Positions 1 to 10,519 are shown, counted from the stretch's first letter. The stretch is 64,000 bases of DNA from Bacteroidales bacterium (GCA_017548545.1 JAFYZW010000066.1:1-64000); one strand, 5' to 3'. Notes: a model not told the origin generated them from the letters alone. Numbers and translations are program-made.

Positions 1-340
1 ACCGATTTCCGATAAATTCACAATGAGTATAATCTTTATCGCCATAAGTCAACTTTTTGATGCTACATTGATATACGGGGCCTATTTGGAAATCTCTGTA
101 ATCTATTCTCCCATCAGTCACTTCAAAAAGAATCTCATCCAGAAATTTGGACGCCACACTTACAAAAGTACGCAAAAAATAATAGCGGGATTTTCCATGG
201 TTTTCATAAGCAAAACCAATACTCCGTTTTATGTCTGTTGGTAAAGATTTTACAAAGAAACCTTGTTTATTGTAATATCTATATCCTAATTGAGAAAAGT
301 AAGACTTTACGGCCTTCTCGACTTCATATCTGTATGTCAT
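1..340 (-). CDS. partial hypothetical protein, C-terminus off the left edge
   Basis: Reading leftward from an ATG at 340 the frame stays open for 113 codons to the window edge, so this is the N-terminal part of a gene. The protein starts MTYRYEVEKAVKSYF and is rich in Tyr, Phe and Lys, with no signal peptide and no membrane segment. A Bacteroidetes promoter lies about 135 bp upstream, which supports a real gene. I do not recognise the family. The base composition is more AT-rich than the starch locus, in keeping with an accessory region. Confidence 0.6.
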   Translation of the reverse strand, partial: MTYRYEVEKAVKSYFSQLGYRYYNKQGFFVKSLPTDIKRSIGFAYENHGKSRYYFLRTFVSVASKFLDEILFEVTDGRIDYRDFQIGPVYQCSIKKLTYGDKDYTHCEFIGNR

Positions 341-475
341 ATTAATAATGATTTAGTTAATAATATCTTTTTCACAATAATGACTTTACATTCTATTGTA
401 CCAAAATTAGTGAAAAATGTGAATGTCTGTTCTCCATTCGAAAAGGAGCATTGGACGGGAACTGTTGTACGGCTG

Positions 476-509
476 CAAAGATATGAATTTTTTTGTTCCG
501 TCAATCAAA
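476..509 (-). promoter_or_regulatory. promoter of the left-edge gene
   Basis: On the minus strand a -7 box TATCTTTG (476-483) follows a TTTG -33 box (506-509) at 22 bp, slightly longer than the usual 19-21 bp. It would give a leader of about 130 nt before the ATG at 340. Confidence 0.55.
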
Positions 510-638
510 ACACGCTGACTTTTTTAGTTTTTCCCTCGTTCATCCATAGAAATTGACTTGTGAAATCGATTAACCACCGAAAATTATATATTCTTTCGAG
601 AAAAAGTATTTTCCGGCTTGCTAAAGCCGAATAATTGC

Positions 639-917
639 CGAGTTGCACTACTTGCGCACAGATAGTACCATCTTGCCGCAAGATTGCGCTACTTGCATAC
701 AGATAGTACAACGATTCCCGTTATATGGTACTACTTGCGTACACTTGATACCATACATGCGGCAATATTGCACTACTTGGTACGAAGTAGAATAATCTCA
801 CGGCAATACTGCATCACTTGGTACGAAGTAGTGCAATCTCGCGGCAATGCTGTACTACTTGGTACAAAGTAGTGCAATCTCACGACAATACTGCACTACT
901 TGTGTAAATTTAGAACA
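639..917. repeat. array of seven 41-bp palindromic repeats
   Basis: Four consecutive units begin at 719, 760, 801 and 842 with an exact 41-bp spacing, and the next begins at 883. Two more diverged units (about 38 and 42 bp) precede them from 639. Each good unit holds an imperfect palindrome, ACTACTTGGTACGAAGTAGT, centred on GGTAC and extended by TTGC/GCAA on both sides; units are joined by a linker near ATCTCACGGCAAT. The array would form a row of hairpins on either strand. A small separate hairpin, CGGCTT/AAGCCG, lies just before it at 614-629. No convincing gene overlaps the array. Confidence 0.8.
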
Positions 918-958
918 TTCTACTCCTTATGAAGCATTATTGGAAAATAAAGACATCA

Positions 959-988
959 AAGGCGCGACACCACACGATGCCGCGCCTT
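959..988 (-). terminator. GC-rich hairpin, possible terminator
   Basis: AAGGCGCG (959-966) pairs perfectly with CGCGCCTT (981-988) around a 14-nt loop. On the minus strand the hairpin is followed by a T-rich stretch broken by other bases. It could end leftward transcripts from the C25 protease region, but it lies 300 bp past that stop codon. Confidence 0.4.
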
Positions 989-1043
989 CGGTTGAATAGT
1001 TCGAGTTTGAAAGGACTGATTCTACTTTGTTTCGATAAATTAT

Positions 1044-1184
1044 ATGGTCAAGTTATTTCAAGGCAAAACAACAATCACCTCCAACAAAAAGCTTCACGCT
1101 TTTATCGCCTATCCTGACGATAGCGGTTGTGCCAGATGGCAAGTAGTTGACGATGCTGGCCGCCTCGTTTTGGTCAGTAGCTAA
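1044..1184 (+). CDS. possible small protein, 46 aa
   Basis: An ATG-to-TAA frame of 46 codons lies in otherwise gene-free DNA between the repeat array and the C25 gene. The product starts MVKLFQGKTTITSNKKLH and contains DDSGCARWQVVDDAGRLVL, which has a protein-like rather than random composition. No clear TAnnTTTG promoter is placed for it. I do not recognise a family. It could also be the remnant of a longer gene. Confidence 0.3.
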   Translation: MVKLFQGKTTITSNKKLHAFIAYPDDSGCARWQVVDDAGRLVLVSS

Positions 1185-1292
1185 GCCAATTACCTACCAT
1201 CGATGGAATAGATTTCGATGTGGTCGGTTGGTAAGCTGTATAAATCGTTTATTTATTGAACAGCATTGATGGGTAATGTGTTTTCGATTGAA

Positions 1293-3511
1293 TTATCGGA
1301 CAACAAAACGAGCACCTTGTTTTACCTTGAAGCCGCTGGATAGCCTTAGGACACCCGTTTTCTCGATGGTGATGTCGGCATCGTTATCGACTGTGAATGT
1401 TGAGTTGACCTCTCCACCGAGTGTCGCACTGGAAGCATAGACGTATCTTCTGCCATGAACAATCGCCGAACCATTCTCCATATGCAGTATTTCGGGAATG
1501 TGATTCAATGCCTTCAAGGTAATCAGCTTGCCCTGGCTGTTTGGAATAGTCAGGTTGCTATATGAAGGATGGAATGTGTATAAAGCGACATCATCATTTC
1601 CCCATACATCCCTGACAGCCACTTCAACTGTATCGCTGTAGGCGGTGAATGACAGATTCGTGTCAGATGTGCTGCTGTCGGTCTTCACGATGTTTCCGAA
1701 ATAATTGGGAATATTCGTCCACATGTGCAGCTCGGGACAACCTATGAGGTTCGTTGTAAAAATCATGAGACGCTTATAACTACTATTGTAATCCCTCTTA
1801 GCATAACACAGGGCCTCTCCTAAAGAATTATTCTTGATGTTTCCATTGAAGAGCATCTGTAAACGATAAGAATAGTAAATTAACCCCACTCTGGTATTTC
1901 CAATCAAAGCAGGTCCACCATAATCCTTGCCCATTGTAAAAGATTCGCCTATGTTGGGATGAGTATTAAATGGGTAATGGTAGCTGTCGAAAGGTGTGAT
2001 TGTACATGATATGGAATATACAATGGCTGGATAATCCTTGTTATTCAGATTGTCGAGACCATGCCCTTCTTCCTGGAAAGTATAAGGAACGGTATCAGTC
2101 TGAACGGGGGTGATACCATAAACTGAGTCCGATTGCCTAACACCATCGGATTTGGTACAAATGGCCAAGGGATGACCATGTCCCATCCAATTCAAATAAC
2201 CATAGTGCGTATTATTCATTGCTTCAATGATTTCGGTTCCAGACGGGAATGTAGGGTTCCATGCATCATAACAAGGAAGTTCTTCGAGAATGGTATTGGT
2301 CGTAAAGACATCGTTGCAAGTGGGAATCAGTTTTTGTGCAAGACAAGTGTCTTGCATCTGGTCAGACTGGCAATAGAACGCTTTCTTCAGATACCCGAAA
2401 TCTCCATTGCCGGGATTCCTTTCATATCTGAGCAGTTTGTCCGCATTGTTTTCGATGTCCTTGCGGTTCTCACACAATAACCTTCCGACAAACATTTCAG
2501 GATCATAACTCATTGCATAGTTAGATTCTCCATAATAAATGTCATTATCATGATTCCAATTGGAATTCAACTCGCTGAAATAAAAGTCAGCTGGTATTTT
2601 CCCTTCAATAGAATCTCCGTAAGCGTACCAAGTATTTCGGTATAAAGTTGCATATCTAATTGGCAGAATAGAATTATTTCCTCCAAGTAGGACATATTTA
2701 CCCTTCCCAGACTGATATGCATATTGAAGATACTGCCTGATTTTCCCAGCACCATCACTGATTCCCGATACCGTATCTTCGTAGCAGTAGGAATTAGACA
2801 GGATAGACTCTATTGATACTGCCCCTGCATCAATGCCCTTTGTGCGTTTCCACGCAATGATTCTCTCGAATGATGGAATCAAACTGTCACGAGTTATGAT
2901 GCAATACTCGTAAAAGGGAAGTCCTATTGAACTGCGAGATTGCGTCGCTCGATTGTTTTGATTCTTTTTATCAATGGAATATTTTATGGAAACGGTCATG
3001 GATTGCGATAATTCGACCTTGTTCATTCTAGGTTGATAAACAATCGGATATAAGGCAATAGTTGCTTCGTTGCTCACTCCCGAAATGTTTGAGGTCCAAG
3101 CCACTGATGCTGCATTGTCAGGATACAGGCCATCCTTCGTATAAATATCCTCATTTGGCCAGAAGAAGTCAGGCTCTTTTGTCAACAGCGATGTCGTGGC
3201 CGGTTCCTGAACAGGGATTACTGGATAGTCCAAAGACAAAGTTAAAATGTCCCTATTCAGAATTTCCACTTCAATATTAGTGGCTCCCAATGGCAAGGAA
3301 ACATTCATGTAGTAGATGGGGAGAGCTGGATGTCCGGGGTCTTCTGTCTTCGTATCGATGCCCTCGTATTCCAATCTACTGTAAATGGATTCATTTTCAC
3401 ATTTCACTGACGTAATGGAGAGCCAAAATGCAGAGTCTTGACCTCCTTATTATTTGCTGCAAGCATTTCGCATGAGATGCATGCAATAATTGCAAAGAGA
3501 AAGTGTCTCAT
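1293..3511 (-). pseudogene. gingipain-like C25 cysteine protease, frameshifted after signal peptide
   Basis: The body of the protein (from a GTG at 3407, 704 aa) is a secreted peptidase of family C25, the gingipain family. It has a pro-domain with YSRLEYEG and EDPGHPALPIYYM, a central LLGGNNSILPIRY region, the catalytic His in WMGHGH (about residue 410) and the catalytic Cys in VYSISC (about residue 468). The C-terminus ends SSGFKVKQGARFVV, like the tails of type IX-exported proteins. The expected signal peptide, MRHFLFAIIACISCEMLAA, is encoded from an ATG at 3511 but in a different frame, and that frame stops at 3404-3406. Adding one base near 3415-3425 would join the two frames. This is either a true lesion, a programmed or phase-variable shift, or a sequence error. 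It lies 15 bp after the gene at 3527. Confidence 0.75.
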
Positions 3512-3526
3512 AACAATTAAACTATA

Positions 3527-4234
3527 TTACCATACCATCTGCCAAGTTCCATCTGCATTCTGCATCTGCAGGTCATATCCCCCTATTGTATTCCTCTTTA
3601 GGCGAATTGACCGAGTCTTCTGTCTAGTAACCATATTTACATCTTTGAGTCCATTTGTGTTGTTTTCCTTGTTATATACCAGGACATCACGGGTGAACTC
3701 AAGCAGGCTTGTCTGAGCACCGCCAGTAACTGCAGGTTCAGAATAACGAAAAATACCGTTCGTTGCTCCTACCCCGCAGATGATGAAGTCACCAAAGAAA
3801 TCCTCTGGAGCCCAAATCTGGTATGTTTGGCCATCTTCCAGAACCATCTCATCTATTTTTTCAATTACCTCACAGAACTTTTCTCCACCAGAATAGATAA
3901 CGTCTGTCACATATTCTTTTCCTTCCCACCAATCAAAATCATACAGAAGACCCTCGTCCTCAAAAGGTGCCACAATGTTCGTCATATAAACCAACGAGCC
4001 TTCTTCACGAAGCAGGCAGTACGGTTCTGGTTCGTCATTACGATAAACTACGTTGTAAATAACTCCATCAATAGGCATCTCTTCTTTCACCACATAAGTA
4101 GAAGTATCTCTTCCAAACGAACCATATTTACTTGTCACTTCCGTCCATGTCGTTCCAACTGGAAAGTATTTGCTCTCACCAAATACTATAATACTGATGA
4201 AGAACAACTGTAATAATATAAGTATCCTTTTCAT
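3527..4234 (-). CDS. secreted hypothetical protein, 235 aa
   Basis: The protein begins with a typical signal peptide, MKRILILLQLFFISIIVFGES, and has no further membrane segment, so it is probably periplasmic or outer-surface. It is rich in Tyr, Trp and acidic residues in the middle, and it ends RLKRNTIGGYDLQMQNADGT. It sits just upstream of the C25 protease in the same direction with a 15-bp gap, which suggests co-transcription and perhaps a partner role. I do not recognise the family. Confidence 0.65.
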   Translation of the reverse strand: MKRILILLQLFFISIIVFGESKYFPVGTTWTEVTSKYGSFGRDTSTYVVKEEMPIDGVIYNVVYRNDEPEPYCLLREEGSLVYMTNIVAPFEDEGLLYDFDWWEGKEYVTDVIYSGGEKFCEVIEKIDEMVLEDGQTYQIWAPEDFFGDFIICGVGATNGIFRYSEPAVTGGAQTSLLEFTRDVLVYNKENNTNGLKDVNMVTRQKTRSIRLKRNTIGGYDLQMQNADGTWQMVW

Positions 4235-4295
4235 TGTAGTAATAGTTTTATTTGTTATATAGTAATGTGTATTGAACTCATCAATGTCATCAGTC

Positions 4296-4480
4296 TTACT
4301 GAACTATCATTTGTCTTGAACTGACAGGTTGTCCATCAGCTATCAACGTATAGATATAAACGCCTTTGCTCAATTTAGAGTGTCGCCAATACCAACATTG
4401 CCATTGACATCAACGGTGAGCTGAGCTAAAACATTGAAAGTTAGAAAGCAACTGAATAATACCATAATTGTTTTTTTCAT
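4296..4480 (-). pseudogene. internally deleted remnant of an S74-like secreted protein
   Basis: From the ATG at 4480 the frame gives a signal peptide and start typical of Bacteroidetes tail-fibre-like proteins (MKKTIMVLFSCFLTF, then VDVNGNVGIGDT) and stops at 4370. Immediately after, in another frame, the sequence encodes LSKGVYIYTLIADGQPVSSR and QMIVQ, then a stop at 4296. This closely matches the C-terminus of the gene at 5525 (FGKGSYIYVLIADGHPVASR, QMIVKQ). The remnant thus keeps only the first 35 and last 24 codons of a relative of that gene, fused out of frame. Confidence 0.75.
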
Positions 4481-4573
4481 AGTTATACTGTTTTAAATGT
4501 TAATAATAGTGAGTTTGTTTTTATGTCAATTCATATTGTTGTTTCTATTATGTAATTGTGAAGAAGTATAGCA

Positions 4574-5518
4574 TCAAGAGTGGAACATACGATTGGAAGC
4601 CCGTATTACTCCGTGCCTAAAATAAGGAGCGACAGGCTGATCATAGCGAGCAAAGAGCATATACCCCTTTGAAAATTCATATTGGTAGCCAATCTGTTGG
4701 AAAAGCTGTTCGAGAGTGGTGGCATCATTATTGTTATGATAAGTGCAGCATGACATTGTGATACCTTCTTTCTCCCTCAGCAGAGGCAAAAGCGTCCGAA
4801 CTACTTTCGATTCGTATCCCTCGATATCCATCTTAATGAATAGAGGTGAGGATGTTTCGCTTCGCAACAAAGATGGCAGGGAAACCGTGGTGCGTCCATC
4901 CTTGTCCGAAGCGAGTTTCTGGACGAATACCACCTTGTCCTTAAATGGGGCAAACGTTGATTGTAAGGGTGCCTTCCAAATACTGTTGCGCTCTATCAAA
5001 TAGATTTTCGATGCCTGTTCAATCAAATCGAGGGAGAATAGCGCCTCGGCACAGCCCACATCAACAACGACATCACCGTCATGGACGCAATAATCCTTCG
5101 ATTGGTACTGGTGTGGTGCAAAATCCTCGCCCTTCCCAAGCAGACGGTCACCGCAGATATAACCTCTGTAAGCTTCTACGGCCTGAGCAACGGTGTATTT
5201 GTGCGGGAAATAGAGCTTCTTCCCATTATGAATTACAAAGGGCAGCTTGAGAGATTTATCATAGTCGCTCTCAACGTCAATGGACATTGCATCCTGTGAC
5301 GGATAGGGCGTAAAATGACCTAACTCAATCAAACGGGTTATTTCGCGTTCGTATTTCCGTCGATACTCCTCGCTCATCTGAGAGCGCAAAAGGATGGACT
5401 GATAAGTCAGATCCTGGCGCTGCGAGATGAGGGTCTCCTTCAGGTTTTTGCGAAGCAGATAATAGACATTCATGCCTATCGTTCGCAAGTCTATTTCTTC
5501 GGAATAGAGGTTCAACAT
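4574..5518 (-). CDS. FkbM family methyltransferase
   Basis: A 314-aa protein with the FkbM-type S-adenosylmethionine-dependent methyltransferase fold. Motif I is VVVDVGCAEALFSL (about residues 151-164) and the FkbM hallmark FIKMDIEGYE follows at about 228-237. The first 140 residues are a family-unlike, charged extension. There is no signal peptide, so it acts in the cytoplasm. FkbM enzymes usually O-methylate glycans or small metabolites; the substrate here is unknown. The gene starts 6 bp after the stop of the exported S74-like gene, so the two are very likely translated from one mRNA, which is an unusual pairing. Confidence 0.75.
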   Translation of the reverse strand: MLNLYSEEIDLRTIGMNVYYLLRKNLKETLISQRQDLTYQSILLRSQMSEEYRRKYEREITRLIELGHFTPYPSQDAMSIDVESDYDKSLKLPFVIHNGKKLYFPHKYTVAQAVEAYRGYICGDRLLGKGEDFAPHQYQSKDYCVHDGDVVVDVGCAEALFSLDLIEQASKIYLIERNSIWKAPLQSTFAPFKDKVVFVQKLASDKDGRTTVSLPSLLRSETSSPLFIKMDIEGYESKVVRTLLPLLREKEGITMSCCTYHNNNDATTLEQLFQQIGYQYEFSKGYMLFARYDQPVAPYFRHGVIRASNRMFHS

Positions 5519-5524
5519 TTGCTT

Positions 5525-6640
5525 TTATTGTTTTACAATCATCTGCCGAGAGGCAACAGGGTGGCCATCTGCTATCAGCACATAGATGTAGGAGCCCTTT
5601 CCAAATCTGCTGGTGTCAACAACAAGTGTGCCATTTCCTCTGTTCTCCAGCATGTAGCTGCCGGCCAATTTGCCGGAAATGCCGTAGATGTAGAGCATTG
5701 CCACTTTTACTGTCTCTGACAAAGTGTAAGCAATTTCGCATTTTCCATTGATAGAAATACATGCGTCCTGGTCAACCAAAGCATTATTATCCAGGCCTTC
5801 TGTACCATAATCGAAGTTATTCGCTTTGACTTTTTCCACAGTCTGCTGTAAGACACTTACTTCCGAAGATAAATGTTGCACTGTTTGGATGAGCAAGGGT
5901 ATCAGCCCGATGTAATCCACTTGCTTGACACCGAGAGTGTCTTCGTGGACAAGTTCGGGAAAAACCTTCTGCACTTCTTCGGCCAAGAGTCCATAGGAAG
6001 GAGTCTCTGGTGATGCCTCGTCTTGTTTGAATGTGTATTCCACCGGAGCAAGCTCCATGACTCCCTGATAGCCTTTTTCATCGCTTATGCTGTTAATATT
6101 GGTCATCTTGTCTATGTCGGATGGGACCAATAAAGATGGTGAAACAACGGCATCTTTCACCAAGACAGAGCCTCCAAAAAATGCCACATAACCATTAGTG
6201 AAAGATCCTCCAAATTGAACTGCATAGCCGACAGCGGAATAGCCCGCGTCTTCGGGATACAAAACGTATTCACCCATATATTGCGTACTGTCAGCACTTG
6301 TCAGCGTAATGATGTAATCGTCGGCGCTGTCGGATACATAGAGACTGTCAGATCCTTCTGCAATAGCGAAAAAAGTAGCCTCGTAAACGGTTTTGTCAGA
6401 CTGACGGACAACATCACAATGAAGAGTGCCGAGGTTGGCAGTGTAGATGAATGTCAAACTTCCGTCCATATAGTAACACAGGATAGAAACTTGCGCAGGG
6501 CAACGAGGATGTGTCCCTCCAGCGGGAACCGGATGAAGGGGGATGTTCAGCTTGTCAGTTTGCTGTGATGCGTTTGCTGCATAGAGTGACATGGCGAGAG
6601 CCGACAACAAGAGCAAACTGATAGTGAAAAGTCTTTTCAT
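5525..6640 (-). CDS. secreted protein with S74 chaperone-like and T9SS-like C-terminal regions
   Basis: The 371-aa product has a signal peptide (MKRLFTISLLLLSALAMSLY). Next comes a region resembling DUF3244 (about residues 30-130). Then follows a segment like the intramolecular chaperone of endosialidase, peptidase S74 (YGLLAEEVQKVFPELV, then QVDYIGLIPLLIQTVQ, about 220-260), with a short coiled coil after it. The end (LYIYGISGKLAGSY to the final ASRQMIVKQ) resembles a type A type IX secretion signal. An in-frame ATG at 6646 gives two more residues; the ATG at 6640 gives the better signal peptide. It heads the leftward group that continues with fkbM. The exact role is unknown. Confidence 0.7.
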   Translation of the reverse strand: MKRLFTISLLLLSALAMSLYAANASQQTDKLNIPLHPVPAGGTHPRCPAQVSILCYYMDGSLTFIYTANLGTLHCDVVRQSDKTVYEATFFAIAEGSDSLYVSDSADDYIITLTSADSTQYMGEYVLYPEDAGYSAVGYAVQFGGSFTNGYVAFFGGSVLVKDAVVSPSLLVPSDIDKMTNINSISDEKGYQGVMELAPVEYTFKQDEASPETPSYGLLAEEVQKVFPELVHEDTLGVKQVDYIGLIPLLIQTVQHLSSEVSVLQQTVEKVKANNFDYGTEGLDNNALVDQDACISINGKCEIAYTLSETVKVAMLYIYGISGKLAGSYMLENRGNGTLVVDTSRFGKGSYIYVLIADGHPVASRQMIVKQ

Positions 6641-6695
6641 GAACATAGAATATGATTATTATTGTTTGTTTTTTATAATTTCAATAAATGCGTGG

Positions 6696-6703
6696 CAAAG
6701 TTA
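6696..6703 (-). promoter_or_regulatory. -7 box upstream of the S74-like gene
   Basis: TAACTTTG on the minus strand fits the Bacteroidetes -7 consensus, about 55 bp before the start codon. No TTTG is seen at the normal 19-21 bp spacing; the nearest is 26 bp away. Confidence 0.5.
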
Positions 6704-6739
6704 CACATTTTTTTTGAAATATCATCGGACAAAGGCAAA

Positions 6740-6767
6740 AAAACGCGCCCAGAAAATGGCGCGTTTT
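6740..6767 (-). terminator. intrinsic terminator after the TPR regulator
   Basis: AAAACGCGCC (6740-6749) pairs with GGCGCGTTTT (6758-6767) around an 8-nt loop. On the minus strand it is followed by a run of T, the form expected for ending the leftward regulator gene at 6828. Confidence 0.75.
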
Positions 6768-6827
6768 ATTTTGTTTATCAAAGACTTAATTATTTTTAAC
6801 ATTTGGGAGCGTTTGAGAAGTCTGACA

Positions 6828-8555
6828 TTAGGCCAAAAGTTGCAACAAATCATCCTTATAAGCCAAGTCAGATGCCAAGATACGTTCTTTCAATCGGCTT
6901 CGACGCTTGTAGATAATATCACGATTGTCTATCTTCATCAGCAGACATGTTGATTTTGTTGAAAACCCAGCAATCATCAGGCAGAGAAGATGAAGGTCGT
7001 CATCTTTGGTGAAAAGGCCATCCTTCTGCACCTTGGACATCAGACCTTCGAAGTTTTCATCGGTCGCTTTCATGAGCTTTGCTAAAAACTCTTGATCCTT
7101 GAACGCATTGATCTCGTTCTGGACTTCGTTGTAGATGAGCTTAAGTGATTCTTTCGTCTCTCCATTACTGAAGTATTTCAGACCGATGCGATCTATCTTT
7201 TCCATCCGTTCTTTAAATAATCGACGAATGGTCATCCTTGATTTACGGGTCGATTCGTTGGCTTCAGCTTCTGCCGCAGAGTGGGAGATGTCTGATTGTT
7301 GTCTCCTTTGCTGCTCCATGCCAAGCTCTTGCCTGAGTTGAAAGACATCATCCAAGTAAGAGCGGACAAGCATATCCTTTTGACGAAGCCTTTGACGTAC
7401 AATCACGACAACCAATAACAGGAGCAGGGCTGACAAGACAAGAACGATTTTATAGCGATTTGTCCTCTCCTTCATAAGACGATTGTTAGTGTCTAACTGT
7501 TGCTGCACATAGTCCTGTTGTACAGAAGAAACCGAAGTAGTATTGATGACACGGACAATGGAATCCTGCAAATCTGATTTTCGCAGTAGCGACTGATAAG
7601 CCTCCTGATATTTACCACGGGTATTCTGCAGGTCGGCCAAGGTGGCAAGTTCAAAGACCTTCTCTGTTTCAGTTGTTGACAGCTCCTCGGCATATCTCAT
7701 GCAGCTATCGGCCTCCACATGGCGCCCGTTATTCTCATAAACAATAGCACGACACAAATAGTCAATGGTGTATCTTGGAGAAGTTTGGAGCAAAATCAAT
7801 GAGTCGGCCTTCTGATATTGGTTTTTCACCACACATTGAAATAAATAATAGGTGAGAACCTCAAGTCGAAGCCGTTCGTCGATATCGGAGCTCAGAAGGC
7901 TACTGAATATCTTATCCGCTTCATCATAGCGTTTCTGATAGTTCAGTGCTATGCCCTTAAGCATGAGTGCCCAGTTCATTCGAGCTGTGTCTCCTGCTGC
8001 TTGATGACATTGGTAGGACTTTTCGGCATAGAGCAAGTCCTCGCCACTGTACATCTCGTGGCAGATACTGGATATATTGCCGAATGACAATCCCGCAAAA
8101 GTATAATCCTCGAGTTCTTCGGCCATCTGCGCGGCCTCGAAGAATGAAGCATAGGCACGTCCCAATGCTTTGGCATTGCGCCAAATACAACCATGATAAT
8201 AATGTGCCAGCATCTGTTCCCGCTTGCTGCCATGGTCATCATAGTAACTGACAGCAAGGAGGATAAGGCTATCGTTCGTGTCGTCAATCCAATTCTTGTC
8301 GTGCGTCTGCGTCTTGAGCAGGGCATAGCGGGCATGTTGGGCATCGCCCTCAAGGGGCACATTACCCGATGTAATCAGACTGTCAAGACGGATGAGTTCA
8401 AGAAGCGCCGAATCGGGATGCTGTTGCACCACTTGCTCGATGCGGTCAAGGCTCTGGTCAACCACGGGATTCCCATGCTTGCAGGATACGAACGGAAGAC
8501 CTACAAACACAGAAAGTATCACAGGAAGCAATAATCTCAAAGAAGTACTTTTCAT
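6828..8555 (-). CDS. membrane-anchored TPR regulator with C-terminal HTH, SusR-like architecture
   Basis: The 575-aa protein starts at the ATG at 8555, which gives a lipoprotein-like signal (MKSTSLRLLLPVILSVFVGL, then PFVSC). A series of TPR-like helical repeats follows over about residues 40-360. A single membrane helix, YKIVLVLSALLLLLVVVIVR, comes next, then a coiled coil and a C-terminal region (LHLLCLMIAGFSTKSTCLLM to DIIYKRRSRLKERI) that looks like a LuxR-type helix-turn-helix. This layout matches the Bacteroidetes one-protein sensors typified by SusR. Its target is unknown; the exported-protein group at 1.3-6.6 kb is its closest neighbour. A start at 8672 would add a 39-residue extension without a proper signal peptide. 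Confidence 0.7.
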   Translation of the reverse strand: MKSTSLRLLLPVILSVFVGLPFVSCKHGNPVVDQSLDRIEQVVQQHPDSALLELIRLDSLITSGNVPLEGDAQHARYALLKTQTHDKNWIDDTNDSLILLAVSYYDDHGSKREQMLAHYYHGCIWRNAKALGRAYASFFEAAQMAEELEDYTFAGLSFGNISSICHEMYSGEDLLYAEKSYQCHQAAGDTARMNWALMLKGIALNYQKRYDEADKIFSSLLSSDIDERLRLEVLTYYLFQCVVKNQYQKADSLILLQTSPRYTIDYLCRAIVYENNGRHVEADSCMRYAEELSTTETEKVFELATLADLQNTRGKYQEAYQSLLRKSDLQDSIVRVINTTSVSSVQQDYVQQQLDTNNRLMKERTNRYKIVLVLSALLLLLVVVIVRQRLRQKDMLVRSYLDDVFQLRQELGMEQQRRQQSDISHSAAEAEANESTRKSRMTIRRLFKERMEKIDRIGLKYFSNGETKESLKLIYNEVQNEINAFKDQEFLAKLMKATDENFEGLMSKVQKDGLFTKDDDLHLLCLMIAGFSTKSTCLLMKIDNRDIIYKRRSRLKERILASDLAYKDDLLQLLA

Positions 8556-8634
8556 GTATAGATAACGCAAATAAACGTTGTTTATTGTATGACTGATATT
8601 TTTTATATCTAAAAGCAAAAAACAAATGAAATAA

Positions 8635-8666
8635 TTTGGAGGTGTTAAAAAAAACTTATATCTTTG
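8635..8666 (+). promoter_or_regulatory. promoter of ettA
   Basis: TTTG (8635-8638), 20 bp, then TATCTTTG (8659-8666). The leader to the ATG at 8701 is about 30 nt. Confidence 0.8.
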
Positions 8667-8700
8667 CAGCAAACAATTTTACTACCTTAAATAAATAATT

Positions 8701-10398
<1,698 letters not shown>

Positions 10399-10424
10399 GC
10401 ACGAATCATCCCGAATTTTTTTTC

Positions 10425-10508
10425 TTATCACGAATTAGAGAATTAGAGAATTGCATAATAAAGAAGGTACAAACATAAATAATTCTATAATTCGATAATT
10501 CGTGATAA
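10425..10508. repeat. long AT-rich inverted repeat between ettA and the DUF4861 gene
   Basis: TTATCACGAATTA (10425-10437) pairs with TAATTCGTGATAA (10496-10508). The inner arms, rich in AGAATT/AATTCT, extend the pairing imperfectly to about 10451 and 10482. It probably acts as a transcription stop or mRNA-end structure for ettA. It ends only 11 bp before the next start codon. Confidence 0.65.
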
Positions 10509-10519
10509 ACAAGAGTATT

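Noticed and set aside
505..711. Leftward 68-codon frame overlapping the repeat array
   Set aside because: Its sequence is dictated by the repeats (Tyr/Ser/Leu phrases), and it is not supported by a promoter or family.
639..917. 41-bp repeats as a CRISPR array
   Set aside because: Units are contiguous and palindromic, with no unique spacers of constant length, no leader and no cas genes.
8556..8672. N-terminal extension of the TPR regulator to an ATG at 8672
   Set aside because: It would place 39 residues before a good lipoprotein signal and run into the ettA promoter region.
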